Program-made: the position numbers and the translations under genes
Notes under the pieces: generated by a model
What the model saw: only the letters and a program-made list of their open reading frames with translations
The model's database searches: none
Told to the model about the DNA's origin: nothing
Assembly (NCBI GenBank): GCA_964501705.1
Contig: CAZCUQ010000056.1
Coordinates: 1 to 12,058, forward strand
Reading direction: 5' to 3'
From: RGIG4694 sp964501705
GTDB lineage: Bacteria > Bacillota > Clostridia > Oscillospirales > Ruminococcaceae
DNA: 12,058 nt
Part shown: positions 1 through 7,087 of the stretch, piece by piece
Layout: each line of letters begins with the position of its first letter
Numbering within the stretch: the stretch's first letter is position 1

Positions 1-1692
1 CGAGAATACCGCGATATTGTCGCAGAATTTGCACGAGGACAGACGGTGTGATATATATACTGCGGTCTTGCCGCTTACAAGGCTGTCAAACTGACGGTAT
101 ATATCGTATTCCGCGACAGGATCGAGAGCTGCCGTCGGCTCGTCGAGTATGATAACGGGAGCGTCCTTATAGAGCGCCCTTGTGATCGCCATTTTCTGCT
201 GCTCGCCTCCCGAAAGCTCGACTCCGTCCTTGTCAAACATTTTGAACATCATGGTTTTTTTGCCTTTGGGAAGAGAACTTATCTTTTCGAGGATACCGGT
301 CTTTTCAAAAAGCTCGTCCGCGATTTTATCCGAATCCTCGTCATGCACACCCAAGAGAATGTTATCCTCCGCAGAAAACGCAAGCAGTCTGAAATCCTGA
401 AACACTACCGAAAACAGCTTCATGTATTCATCATAATCATATTCGCGTATATTTACCCCGTCGAGGAGTATTTCTCCGCTGTCAACATCATAAAGTCTGC
501 ACAAGAGCTTGATGAAGGTCGTTTTGCCCGCGCCGTTCAGACCCACTACCGAAAGCTTTTCCCCCGCCCGAAGCTTCAGCGAAACGTTCTTTAATACGGA
601 AACTCCCGTATTAGGATAGGAAAAGCTTACGTTTTTGAATTCGATCTCATGGGCTTTTTTCAGATCTTCAACCTTCCTGTTCCCCTTTTCCATTGCGGGA
701 GGATAATTCATAAAACGAATTATCTCGTACATATAGCTGCTTCGCTTTGCAATATCCTGCGCTCCGAGAATCACCGCCTGCAGCGAGGATTGAAGAGTTC
801 CGCCCGCGCTTAAAAGCTGTGAAAAGGTTCCGATGGTTATTTTTCCCATTATCGCAAGCGCTCCGAGATACAGATATGTACCGAAATCACGAAGAACTCC
901 GGCGAATATATCCAGAATGTTCAAAGGAAATTTCAGGCGGTTGATATTCTCCCAATAATCCGAAAGACGTTTTATCTGCTGCGAAGCTTTTTCAAGCATC
1001 ATTCCCGCGGCGCTGTAAAGCCTTACGTCCTTGCCATAGCGGAAATCCTCCATTTCCCAGCAGACATATCCGAATACGCGATTGATTCCCGAAAGCTCCG
1101 AAAAGTTCTTTATGTCGATATTATTCTTTTTCGCGTTAATTACCGCTGACAGCACAAGGAGAACTCCTATTATGACGAGCAGAATAGGTGACGACATTAT
1201 CAGCACCGTGACAACGCCGAAGATCTTCAGAAGATTTGAAATGACCGTGAAGAACGCGCTTGCGATATTATGAGTGCCTCCCGACCAATTAATACCCTCG
1301 CGGGCTTTTTTTATCTGATCGAGAGCAGACTTGTCCTCAGTGAGCGAAAAATCTATTTCCATGCACCTTAGGGATACTTCCCTGCTTGCGGCGTTAACAA
1401 ACAGATCCTCGCACTTTGACAATTGTATCGTAAGCACGCTGCTTGTCATCTGAAGAAGTGCTGTGAGAAGCGTCATTATTCCGAAATAAAAGAAAATAAG
1501 CGAAATATCCTTTTCCTCAGCCATTAAAGCGTCAATGGCAAGCGGCAGAAAGATAAGCTCCGAAAAAGGAATCGCCGCCCCGACCAGCACATTTATCACA
1601 GATAATGTCAGATATGATTTTTTGTACTGCATTATCTGACGAAAGCAGTATTTTATTGATTCCCTTACGGGAGATTCTTTTTTTTCTTTCAT
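1..1692 (-). CDS. ABC half-transporter (TMD-NBD), second gene of pair, 3' end off window
   Basis: The visible 564 residues form an ABC exporter half-transporter: an N-terminal membrane domain (about residues 20-325) followed by an ATPase domain. Seen in the sequence are Walker A GLNGAGKTT (384-392), Q-loop FQD (431-433), signature LSGGEQQ (493-499), Walker B VIILDEP with the catalytic Glu (513-519), D-loop AALD and switch His in SHRLSS (549). The last 40-60 residues lie outside the window. The ATG at 1692 has AAGGAG nine bases upstream, overlapping the TAA stop of the preceding ABC gene (15-base gap), so the two are one transcription unit and probably assemble as a heterodimer in the cytoplasmic membrane. 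Family knowledge fits a multidrug or peptide exporter; substrate cannot be read from sequence. No N-terminal C39 peptidase domain is present, so it is not a classical bacteriocin-processing exporter. Expression should depend on the attenuator at 3614-3827. Confidence 0.93.
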   Translation of the reverse strand, partial: MKEKKESPVRESIKYCFRQIMQYKKSYLTLSVINVLVGAAIPFSELIFLPLAIDALMAEEKDISLIFFYFGIMTLLTALLQMTSSVLTIQLSKCEDLFVNAASREVSLRCMEIDFSLTEDKSALDQIKKAREGINWSGGTHNIASAFFTVISNLLKIFGVVTVLIMSSPILLVIIGVLLVLSAVINAKKNNIDIKNFSELSGINRVFGYVCWEMEDFRYGKDVRLYSAAGMMLEKASQQIKRLSDYWENINRLKFPLNILDIFAGVLRDFGTYLYLGALAIMGKITIGTFSQLLSAGGTLQSSLQAVILGAQDIAKRSSYMYEIIRFMNYPPAMEKGNRKVEDLKKAHEIEFKNVSFSYPNTGVSVLKNVSLKLRAGEKLSVVGLNGAGKTTFIKLLCRLYDVDSGEILLDGVNIREYDYDEYMKLFSVVFQDFRLLAFSAEDNILLGVHDEDSDKIADELFEKTGILEKISSLPKGKKTMMFKMFDKDGVELSGGEQQKMAITRALYKDAPVIILDEPTAALDPVAEYDIYRQFDSLVSGKTAVYISHRLSSCKFCDNIAVFS

Positions 1693-1707
1693 TTATAGCC
1701 GCTCCTT

Positions 1708-3594
1708 TTACACAGCATTCCCGGTTTCGGGGACGTTATCGAAAATATCCCTGTCCTCAACGTAATATTGCGCCTGTACACGGAACATTTCCGCATAGTC
1801 TCCGTTTTTCTCCATAAGCTCCTCGTGAGTGCCGATTTCCGTAAGCTCTCCCTCATTGAACATTGCCACCCTGTCGCAGAAACGCGTGGAGGACAGTCTG
1901 TGAGAGATATAAACGGCAGTGCGTTTTCCAACAAGAGCGTCAAAGCTTTTGTAAAGCCTGTATTCCGCGAGAGCGTCAAGGGCGGCGGTCGGCTCGTCAA
2001 GAACTATGACGTCGCTCTTTTTGTATAATGCACGCGCGAGCGCAAGCTTCTGCTTTTCGCCGCCCGAAAGATCTACGCCATCGTCATAAAGAACTTTTAA
2101 AAGCTCGGTGTCAATGCCTTTTTCCAGCTTATCAAGCTTTTCGCCGAGACCCGCATCGCGGATATTTCTCTCCGCTTCCTCCTTGTCTGTATCAGCGGGG
2201 GCTTTCATGGAAACGTTCTCCGCCATGGGGCAGGCAAATACGGTCACGTCCTGAAACGCGGGAGAGAAGAGCTTGTAATATTCTCCCCGGTCGAATTTTC
2301 GTATATCCGTTCCGTTCATGAGGATACGTCCCTCCGTAACGTCATAAAGCCTGAGCAGAAGCTTTATGAATGTGCTTTTCCCCGCGCCGTTAAGTCCTAC
2401 CACGGCAAGCTTTTCGCCCGCTCCCAATGTTATGTTCACGTTTTTCAGGGCGTATTTGTCCTGACCCTTGTATCGAAACGAAACATTCTCAAAGGTGAAA
2501 ACGTATCTGTCGGATTTGGGAATGGGGGACGTGTCCTTATCATCGCTTTCGGGGATATCCATAAAGCTGCGGTAATCATCGGTGTGGGCGCTTCTCTCCC
2601 TGAGAGCTGAGAGAGCCTGAAGAATTTCGCTTACAGCCGATGAAAATGTTTTCGCTCCCGCAAGATACAATGTGAAATTTCCTATGGAAAGCCCGTTGTA
2701 CAGTACGCCGCAGACAAGCCATATTGTTATGATAAGATCTCTCGCGAGAGAAATTCCGTGGGAAAAAAGACTGTTATAGATCCAGTACTGACGGGATTTG
2801 ACCCAGTGCCGAAGCTCCTCGTCATAAACTTCCCGCTGTTTATCCGCGAGGAATTTCTTCATTCCGAAAAGCCTTATGTCCTTGGCGTAGGAAAAATCCG
2901 TAGTGACGGTTTCCATGTATTCAAGCTTACGCCAGTGGGGCATCATTGCGTCCCACATTTCTCTTTTGTCTTTTTTTCTGATGTACTCAAAGAACAGAAA
3001 CTGAACATAGGATAATACCGCGATAACAAAGATCATTTTCACGTCAAAGCTTGTCATGATTGCTACCGCCGTTATCACCGAAATAATCTGGGTGAGCATT
3101 ACCTGCATATAGGTCATCATGCCCTGAACGCCTTCCCAGTCTCCGGCGGTTGCACGTTTTGCTTTCTGGAGTCTGTCAAGCATCTCGGGAGTTTCAAGCG
3201 CTTCATAATCCATTCGCAGAGTTTTTGCGATACGCTCTTTGATTATCATCAGTCGTATGTAGGTAAAACCCACTCCCGTTTTCGCCGATGAAAGGGTGTT
3301 GAGCCACATAAAAAACAGTTCGATAAGCGATGTTACGGCAACAAGCTTTACAAGCGGCAGTATATCTCCTCCGCCTGCGCTTGTCTGTATCATATCGATA
3401 ACAAGCTTTCCTATAAAGCTCCATATGTATGACATGGACGCTGCCGCAGCGGCTCCCGTGATCATGAAGAAGATAAGGGATTTGCGGTACTTGACGAATC
3501 TTTTCAGGATATACAGGCAGTTGCTCAGAACGCCGTAATCCTTGTGAAGCTCATCGGTCTGTTCTTTTTTTTCGGGTGGTGTAAAAATACTCAT
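1708..3594 (-). CDS. ABC half-transporter (TMD-NBD), first gene of pair
   Basis: This 628-aa protein has a hydrophobic membrane domain (several spans between about residues 35 and 325) and a C-terminal ATPase. Visible motifs: Walker A GLNGAGKST (400-408), Q-loop FQD (447-449), signature LSGGEKQ (509-513 for LSGGE), Walker B VIVLDEP with Glu534, and switch His565 in SHRLSS. All catalytic elements look intact, as in its partner downstream. An ATG seven codons upstream (3615) is in frame, but it sits in the U-tract of the preceding terminator and has no ribosome binding site; the ATG at 3594 has a perfect AGGAGG six bases upstream and is preferred. The gene is the first structural gene after the leader peptide and attenuator, and its stop overlaps the next ABC gene's ribosome binding site. 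The likely role is one half of a heterodimeric exporter of the BmrCD/LmrCD type; substrate unknown. Confidence 0.94.
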   Translation of the reverse strand: MSIFTPPEKKEQTDELHKDYGVLSNCLYILKRFVKYRKSLIFFMITGAAAAASMSYIWSFIGKLVIDMIQTSAGGGDILPLVKLVAVTSLIELFFMWLNTLSSAKTGVGFTYIRLMIIKERIAKTLRMDYEALETPEMLDRLQKAKRATAGDWEGVQGMMTYMQVMLTQIISVITAVAIMTSFDVKMIFVIAVLSYVQFLFFEYIRKKDKREMWDAMMPHWRKLEYMETVTTDFSYAKDIRLFGMKKFLADKQREVYDEELRHWVKSRQYWIYNSLFSHGISLARDLIITIWLVCGVLYNGLSIGNFTLYLAGAKTFSSAVSEILQALSALRERSAHTDDYRSFMDIPESDDKDTSPIPKSDRYVFTFENVSFRYKGQDKYALKNVNITLGAGEKLAVVGLNGAGKSTFIKLLLRLYDVTEGRILMNGTDIRKFDRGEYYKLFSPAFQDVTVFACPMAENVSMKAPADTDKEEAERNIRDAGLGEKLDKLEKGIDTELLKVLYDDGVDLSGGEKQKLALARALYKKSDVIVLDEPTAALDALAEYRLYKSFDALVGKRTAVYISHRLSSTRFCDRVAMFNEGELTEIGTHEELMEKNGDYAEMFRVQAQYYVEDRDIFDNVPETGNAV

Positions 3595-3613
3595 GTCTTT
3601 CCTCCTGACAAAC

Positions 3614-3663
3614 ATAAAAAAAGCGTTTTCTGCAATGCTTTCTTACGGCATTACAAAAAACGC
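3614..3663 (-). terminator. Intrinsic terminator (attenuator) ahead of the ABC genes
   Basis: On the minus strand, arm 3663-3648 pairs with arm 3638-3623 over 16 consecutive base pairs (two G-U wobbles) around a 9-base loop, followed by seven U residues (3622-3616). It lies between the 23-codon leader ORF (stop at 3691) and the first ABC gene (start 3594), inside the transcription unit driven by the promoter at 3799-3827. A strong terminator placed between a promoter and its structural genes is the hallmark of attenuation. Confidence 0.88.
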
Positions 3664-3690
3664 ATAATGAACATATCCGCTATTATCCAT

Positions 3691-3762
3691 TTAAGACGTG
3701 AGGACAGGCAGCGGCTGCGTTAAAATAATGCCTTTTGAGAATGATGTGAATTTTACGAACAT
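3691..3762 (-). CDS. 23-aa leader peptide of the ABC operon attenuator
   Basis: This short ORF begins MFVKFTSFSKG and ends PLPVLTS before TAA. Support for translation is the very strong ribosome binding site AAAGGAGG, eight bases before the ATG, and the position 30 bases after the predicted start of a perfect-consensus promoter. It is followed 27 bases later by an intrinsic terminator and then the ABC genes. Codons 3-5 and 11-16 contain RNA segments able to pair with each other or with the terminator arm, so ribosome position on this ORF could decide termination. This is the arrangement known for bmrB ahead of bmrCD in Bacillus subtilis, although the peptide sequence itself is not one I recognise. 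It lacks a double-glycine leader, Cys-rich core or signal peptide, so a secreted product is unlikely. Confidence 0.75.
   Translation of the reverse strand: MFVKFTSFSKGIILTQPLPVLTS
3717..3757 (-). promoter_or_regulatory. Candidate antiterminator / anti-antiterminator segments within the leader ORF
   Basis: Segment 1 (3757-3750, CGTAAAAT) can pair with part of segment 2 (3726-3718, ATTTTAACG): eight pairs with one bulged A. Segment 2 in full (3731-3717) can instead pair with the 5' arm of the terminator (3663-3648): GCATTA with TAATGC and AACGC with GCGTT, 11 pairs around an internal loop. The second pairing excludes the terminator hairpin. Seen directly are the complementarities; that they form and switch is inference. 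Confidence 0.6.
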
Positions 3763-3798
3763 ACTGCCCGCCTCCTTTCTTAAAAAAATTGTAAATAT

Positions 3799-3827
3799 AT
3801 TATAAGACATATTTTTCTGTTTGTCAA
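3799..3827 (-). promoter_or_regulatory. Perfect-consensus housekeeping promoter for leader peptide and ABC genes
   Basis: Reading the minus strand, TTGACA (3827-3822) is separated by exactly 17 bases from TATAAT (3804-3799). Both hexamers and the spacing match the sigma-A optimum, predicting a start near 3792. Such a strong promoter upstream of a conditional terminator means control is likely exerted at elongation rather than initiation. Confidence 0.9.
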
Positions 3828-3979
3828 GAGTTTTTTTGAAAAAAATTACACAAAAATCAACCCGCCCTTGCAGCTTGATATTAGAGAAATTACTGAAACT
3901 ATGCCGTTTACGGGTACTTTTTCACAATTAAATTTTTGAATACAATGACAAAAAATACTCGTGAAATAAAAATCACCGC

Positions 3980-4008
3980 TTGCAAAATTCCGCGATCTGT
4001 GTTATAAT
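3980..4008 (+). promoter_or_regulatory. Sigma-A-like promoter of the C39-like peptidase gene
   Basis: TTGCAA (3980-3985), a 17-base spacer and TATAAT (4003-4008) precede the ATG at 4030 by 21 bases. The predicted start near 4015 leaves a very short 5' leader containing AAGGTGAT as the ribosome binding site. The promoter is divergent from that of the ABC operon; the roughly 150 A/T-rich bases between the two hold no gene I can support. Confidence 0.65.
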
Positions 4009-4029
4009 TGTTGATAAGAAGGTGATCTT

Positions 4030-4875
4030 ATGCGCAGAGCGGCAATTCCCGCTGTCCTCGGAGCAGGACTTGTGTTCTCAGGGTATCTTTCCTTAACGGC
4101 TTATACAGATTCGATCAGGGAAAAGGAAGTAAACGAGGTTATAAAATATCTTGAACTCGGCGCCGACCCGAACTGTCTTTATTCAGGATATACCGTCGAG
4201 GAACTCGGCGAAGGGTATACTCCCGCCGATAAATTCATGGGAAAAACTCTTATCGAAGATTTTCCCGTTATCAGCCAGTTTCCCGAACTGCCGACAGGCT
4301 GCGAGATAACCTGCGCCGCCGCATATCTTCGTTTTCTGGGATTTGACGCGGATAAGGTCAATCTGTCCGATATGTACATGAAACAAAGCAATAACTTCTA
4401 TAAATCGGAAGACATCCTCTACGGACCCGACCCCGAAATAACCTTCGCGGGAGATCCCAAGAATTCCGGATACGGCTGCTTTGAAAAGGTCATCACAGAC
4501 GCGATGAATTCATATTTTGCCGCAAATAACGCTGCCTCGGAATATGAAGCGGTCACTCTGCCCGGACTTAACGACGCGGATATAGAAAGACTGCTCGACG
4601 AGGGAGTCCCCATTATTGTGTGGGCTTCAAAGGAAATGAACGTTTACCGCTATTCCGAGCAGTCCGAATGGAAAGTAATAAACTCCGAAAAAGAAATCGT
4701 CTGGAGGGGAAATTCACATACTCTTGTGCTTGTGGGTTACGACCTGAACGCATACTATTTCATGGACTGCGGCGAAAATGCGGGAATAATCCCCTACGCA
4801 AGAGGATCTTTTACCGAACGCTTCACGGAAAACGGCAGCAGAGCCTGCACCGTAAAAATCAAGGAAAAGAAGTAA
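4030..4875 (+). CDS. Membrane-anchored C39-like cysteine peptidase family protein
   Basis: The 281-aa protein starts with a short basic and hydrophobic stretch (MRRAAIPAVLGAGLVFSGYL) that reads as an uncleaved signal anchor or signal peptide, placing the rest outside the membrane. The body matches the Peptidase_C39_2 pattern: Cys91 in FPELPTGCEITCAAA, an intervening GYGCF (148-151) segment, and His230 in GNSHTLVLVGYD followed by Asp246 in YYFMDCG, giving a plausible Cys-His-Asp triad. The family comprises papain-like enzymes or binders often found on Gram-positive cell surfaces; its natural substrate is usually unknown. The gene stands alone with its own promoter, divergent from the leader/ABC operon and convergent with a membrane protein. 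A link to the exporter is possible but only positional. Confidence 0.8.
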   Translation: MRRAAIPAVLGAGLVFSGYLSLTAYTDSIREKEVNEVIKYLELGADPNCLYSGYTVEELGEGYTPADKFMGKTLIEDFPVISQFPELPTGCEITCAAAYLRFLGFDADKVNLSDMYMKQSNNFYKSEDILYGPDPEITFAGDPKNSGYGCFEKVITDAMNSYFAANNAASEYEAVTLPGLNDADIERLLDEGVPIIVWASKEMNVYRYSEQSEWKVINSEKEIVWRGNSHTLVLVGYDLNAYYFMDCGENAGIIPYARGSFTERFTENGSRACTVKIKEKK

Positions 4876-4903
4876 AAAGCATAACGGTAATATTAAAATT
4901 TCC

Positions 4904-4929
4904 AAGGGACTGTAAAAAGACAGTCCCTT
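4904..4929. terminator. Bidirectional terminator between convergent genes
   Basis: AAGGGACTGT (4904-4913) pairs perfectly with ACAGTCCCTT (4920-4929) around AAAAAG. It lies between the stop of the peptidase gene and the stop of the convergent membrane-protein gene. U-tracts are short on both strands, so efficiency is uncertain. Confidence 0.7.
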
Positions 4930-4937
4930 AATTCCGT

Positions 4938-5444
4938 CTATCCCTCGGACAATATCCTCGCTGTGACCGTGAACAAAAGCAGAAATATCCCGTCAAGAGC
5001 CGCCGTGTGAGCCGCCGCAAAGCCCACCGTGCGAAGAAAATTTCTTTTTATCGGAGAAATAACAACATCTTTCCCCTCATAAGCGTTTCCGATAATGAAT
5101 ATCCACAGCACAAAATGGATGACTGCGGAAAAGATCACCGTGTATACCGCGCTGTATCTGAATATTGAATAGGTATAAGCCAGCACCGTCATGCAGACAA
5201 TATCAGAAATTATTGAAAAGATCATATTGAAATTTCCCTTTGCAAGCTTTGAAAAAAGAAAATTCATCGGAAACGAAAGCACAAGCTCCAGAAGAATCAG
5301 CAATACATTGCTTCCTACAGACGATGCGAAAAACAGCGAATAAAACTCAAGCGGAAAAATACTCCTGAGAATTATCCACAGCACCGCCGTTGTGAGACAT
5401 ATGAAAGATATTATTTTTTTTTGTTTTTTATCAAAATATTTCAA
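4938..5444 (-). CDS. Hypothetical multispanning membrane protein
   Basis: The 168-aa product is almost entirely hydrophobic, with about four to five membrane segments (roughly residues 10-30, 38-65, 72-92, 98-118 and 142-163) and a lysine-rich N-terminus (KYFDKKQKK) expected on the cytoplasmic side. I do not recognise a family; there is no catalytic or binding motif visible. Translation appears to start at TTG (5444), because AGGAG lies eight bases upstream of it and no ATG is suitably placed. A good promoter sits at 5468-5496. The gene is a monocistron convergent with the C39-like peptidase. A small permease-like or GtrA-like role would be guesswork. Confidence 0.8.
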   Translation of the reverse strand: MKYFDKKQKKIISFICLTTAVLWIILRSIFPLEFYSLFFASSVGSNVLLILLELVLSFPMNFLFSKLAKGNFNMIFSIISDIVCMTVLAYTYSIFRYSAVYTVIFSAVIHFVLWIFIIGNAYEGKDVVISPIKRNFLRTVGFAAAHTAALDGIFLLLFTVTARILSEG

Positions 5445-5467
5445 GGCAGTATCTCCTGTTTTTTATA

Positions 5468-5496
5468 AGTATACCATTTTTCTTCGTCTTTTTCAA
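5468..5496 (-). promoter_or_regulatory. Sigma-A promoter of the membrane-protein gene
   Basis: On the minus strand TTGAAA (5496-5491), a 17-base spacer and TATACT (5473-5468) lie 24 bases before the TTG start. Confidence 0.7.
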
Positions 5497-5519
5497 TAGC
5501 TTTCGGAAAAAAATTTTCT

Positions 5520-5548
5520 CACAGAAAAAATTGCTCACGCATATACTT
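5520..5548 (+). promoter_or_regulatory. Sigma-K-like promoter of dpaAB
   Basis: CACA (5520-5523) fits the sigma-K -35 element (mACm), and after exactly 16 bases CATATACTT (5540-5548) fits the -10 element CATAnnnT. It lies about 40 bases upstream of dpaA. In Bacillus subtilis the spoVF (dpa) operon is transcribed in the mother cell by sigma-K, so the match agrees with the known biology. No good TTGACA/TATAAT pair was seen here. Confidence 0.6.
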
Positions 5549-5585
5549 TATTTAGAATCCTTTTTATTTCGGGAGAGAAAACCGC

Positions 5586-6452
5586 ATGAGCAGCAAATAT
5601 ATTATAGCGGGCGGCGATATGCGCTTTTGTGCCGCCGCCGATTTTATAGCGGGAAAAGGCGCCGAAGTATGCGTGCTTCTTCCCGCAGGACATACGAAAG
5701 CAAAGGAATTTCTTGACGCGGAAAAAATCGGCTCCGCGTCCGACGTAATTCTTCCCGTTCCCGTGTCGCGCGACGGAATTTACCTGAACACCGTTTTCAC
5801 AGAGGAAAGAATACCGCTCGAACGGCTCTCTTCCCTTGTCAAGGATAGCGGAAGAGTTTACGGCGGAAAGATTACGGATAATATCCGTAAAATATTCTCC
5901 GAAAAGAATGTCACTGTCATAGACTACATGGAGGACGAGAGCCTGACTCTCAGAAACGCTCTCCTCACCGCCGAGGGCGCCGTGATGTACACTATGCAGA
6001 AGCAGGATATTTCTCTTTTCGGGCAAAAGGTACTCATAATCGGAACGGGAAGGATAGGAAAGTCTCTTGAGAAGATACTTCATGGCTTCGGAGCGGATAT
6101 CACTTCTTCGGCAAGGAGAAGCTCCGAACTCGCGGCGGCGGAAATTCGGGGCTGCAAGACAGTGCGAACAGAAGATATCTCTCTGTTTGCGGAAGATTTT
6201 TCTCTTGTTTTCAACACCGTTCCCGCAATGGTCATAGAGGAGGATTTTATCAAAAGGGCGGGAAGAAACACGCTGATAATCGACCTTGCGTCCGCGCCGG
6301 GAGGCACCGACTTCGCGGCGGCGGAAAAATACGGCGTAAAGGCTGTGAATCTTCTCGGAGTTCCCGGAAAGTTTTCATATATATCTGCGGGAGAGCTTAT
6401 CGCCCGCACAGTGCTTGACTATTATCCGAAAGGAGGAAACAGCTTTAAATGA
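5586..6452 (+). CDS. dpaA: Dipicolinate synthase subunit A
   Basis: The 288-aa protein corresponds in length and domain order to SpoVFA/DpaA (about 297 aa in Bacillus subtilis). An N-terminal Rossmann-like half opens with IIAGGDMRF (6-14). A second nucleotide-binding fold carries VLIIGTGRIGKS (149-160), the dinucleotide-binding glycine motif, and is followed by FNTVPAMVI and LIIDLASAPGGTDF (229-243). With DpaB it forms dipicolinate synthase, which oxidises a dihydrodipicolinate-pathway intermediate to dipicolinic acid (DPA), the calcium chelator of the spore core, in the mother cell late in sporulation. The ATG is preceded by GGGAG and by a sigma-K-like promoter. Its stop overlaps the dpaB start (ATGA at 6449-6452), implying translational coupling. 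Recognition rests on motif pattern plus the adjacent flavoprotein partner. Confidence 0.93.
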   Translation: MSSKYIIAGGDMRFCAAADFIAGKGAEVCVLLPAGHTKAKEFLDAEKIGSASDVILPVPVSRDGIYLNTVFTEERIPLERLSSLVKDSGRVYGGKITDNIRKIFSEKNVTVIDYMEDESLTLRNALLTAEGAVMYTMQKQDISLFGQKVLIIGTGRIGKSLEKILHGFGADITSSARRSSELAAAEIRGCKTVRTEDISLFAEDFSLVFNTVPAMVIEEDFIKRAGRNTLIIDLASAPGGTDFAAAEKYGVKAVNLLGVPGKFSYISAGELIARTVLDYYPKGGNSFK

Positions 6453-7042
6453 ACGGCGAAAACATAAGCCTCAAGGATATAAAAATAGGCTACGCTCTCT
6501 GCGGCTCGTTCTGCACCTTTGAGAAAGCGTTTGAAGCAATGAAAACGCTTATTTCTCTCGGAGCGGAGCTGACTCCTATCATGTCATACAACGCATATTC
6601 CGCCGACACGCGCTTCGGAACGGCGGAATACATGAGAAGCTGTGCAAAAAAAATCACCGGAAAGAATATCATATTTTCCATAGAAGCGGCTGAACCGATA
6701 GGTCCGAAGAAAATGTTCGATATTATTGTCGCTGCGCCCTGCACGGGAAACACTCTTTCAAAGCTTGCGCTGAACATTATCGACACTCCCGTAACAATGG
6801 CGGTAAAGAGCCATCTGCGAAATAACCGCCCCGTACTCATAGGGCTTTCGACAAACGATGCTCTTTCAGGTTCGGCGGAGAATATCGGAAAGCTTTTAAA
6901 CCGAAAGAATTATTATTTCGTACCCTTTTCACAGGATAATCCCGACGGGAAACCCCGCTCGATGATCCTTGATTTTTCGCAAATTCCGAAAGCGGCTGCT
7001 TATGCGCTTCAGAATAAGCAGCTTCAGCCTATAATAAAATAA
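6449..7042 (+). CDS. dpaB: Dipicolinate synthase subunit B (flavoprotein)
   Basis: The 197-aa protein is a flavoprotein-family (FMN-binding, PF02441-like) polypeptide of the size of SpoVFB/DpaB (about 200 aa). Visible signatures are the N-terminal IGYALCGSFCTF (13-24), the AAPCTGNTLSKLALNI (95-110) phosphate/flavin-binding region, and DTPVTMAVKSHLRNNRPVLI (112-131). It is the second subunit of dipicolinate synthase and works with DpaA. It starts at an ATGA overlap with dpaA, and AAAGGAGG lies 11 bases upstream inside the dpaA coding region. Some clostridia lack dpaAB and use the electron-transfer flavoprotein EtfA for this step; here both canonical subunits are present and intact. A terminator follows seven bases after the stop. 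Confidence 0.95.
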   Translation: MNGENISLKDIKIGYALCGSFCTFEKAFEAMKTLISLGAELTPIMSYNAYSADTRFGTAEYMRSCAKKITGKNIIFSIEAAEPIGPKKMFDIIVAAPCTGNTLSKLALNIIDTPVTMAVKSHLRNNRPVLIGLSTNDALSGSAENIGKLLNRKNYYFVPFSQDNPDGKPRSMILDFSQIPKAAAYALQNKQLQPIIK

Positions 7043-7048
7043 AATCCG

Positions 7049-7087
7049 CGGGGTAAATTCGCAAAATGAATTTATCCCGTGATTTTT
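7049..7087 (+). terminator. Intrinsic terminator of dpaAB
   Basis: Arms 7049-7060 and 7068-7079 form a 12-bp stem (one G-U pair) with a 7-base loop, followed by TGATTTTT. The U-tract overlaps the stop codon of the convergent 60-aa gene. In the opposite direction the hairpin is followed by a U-rich ATTTTATTTT, so it can act both ways. Confidence 0.88.

Noticed and set aside
3594..3615. Upstream ATG that would add seven residues to the first ABC protein
   Set aside because: It lies at the end of the attenuator U-tract without a ribosome binding site, whereas the ATG at 3594 has AGGAGG at ideal spacing.
3691..3762. Short ORF as a bacteriocin or RiPP precursor for the ABC exporter
   Set aside because: It has no double-glycine site, Cys/Ser/Thr-rich core or maturation enzyme nearby, and the exporter has no C39 domain; position before a terminator fits a leader peptide better.
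5535..6083. 182-codon ORF antisense to dpaA (also 6080-6409 antisense to dpaA and 6490-6840 antisense to dpaB)
   Set aside because: These are shadows of clearly recognisable dpaA/dpaB coding sequence, with no ribosome binding sites or family signatures.
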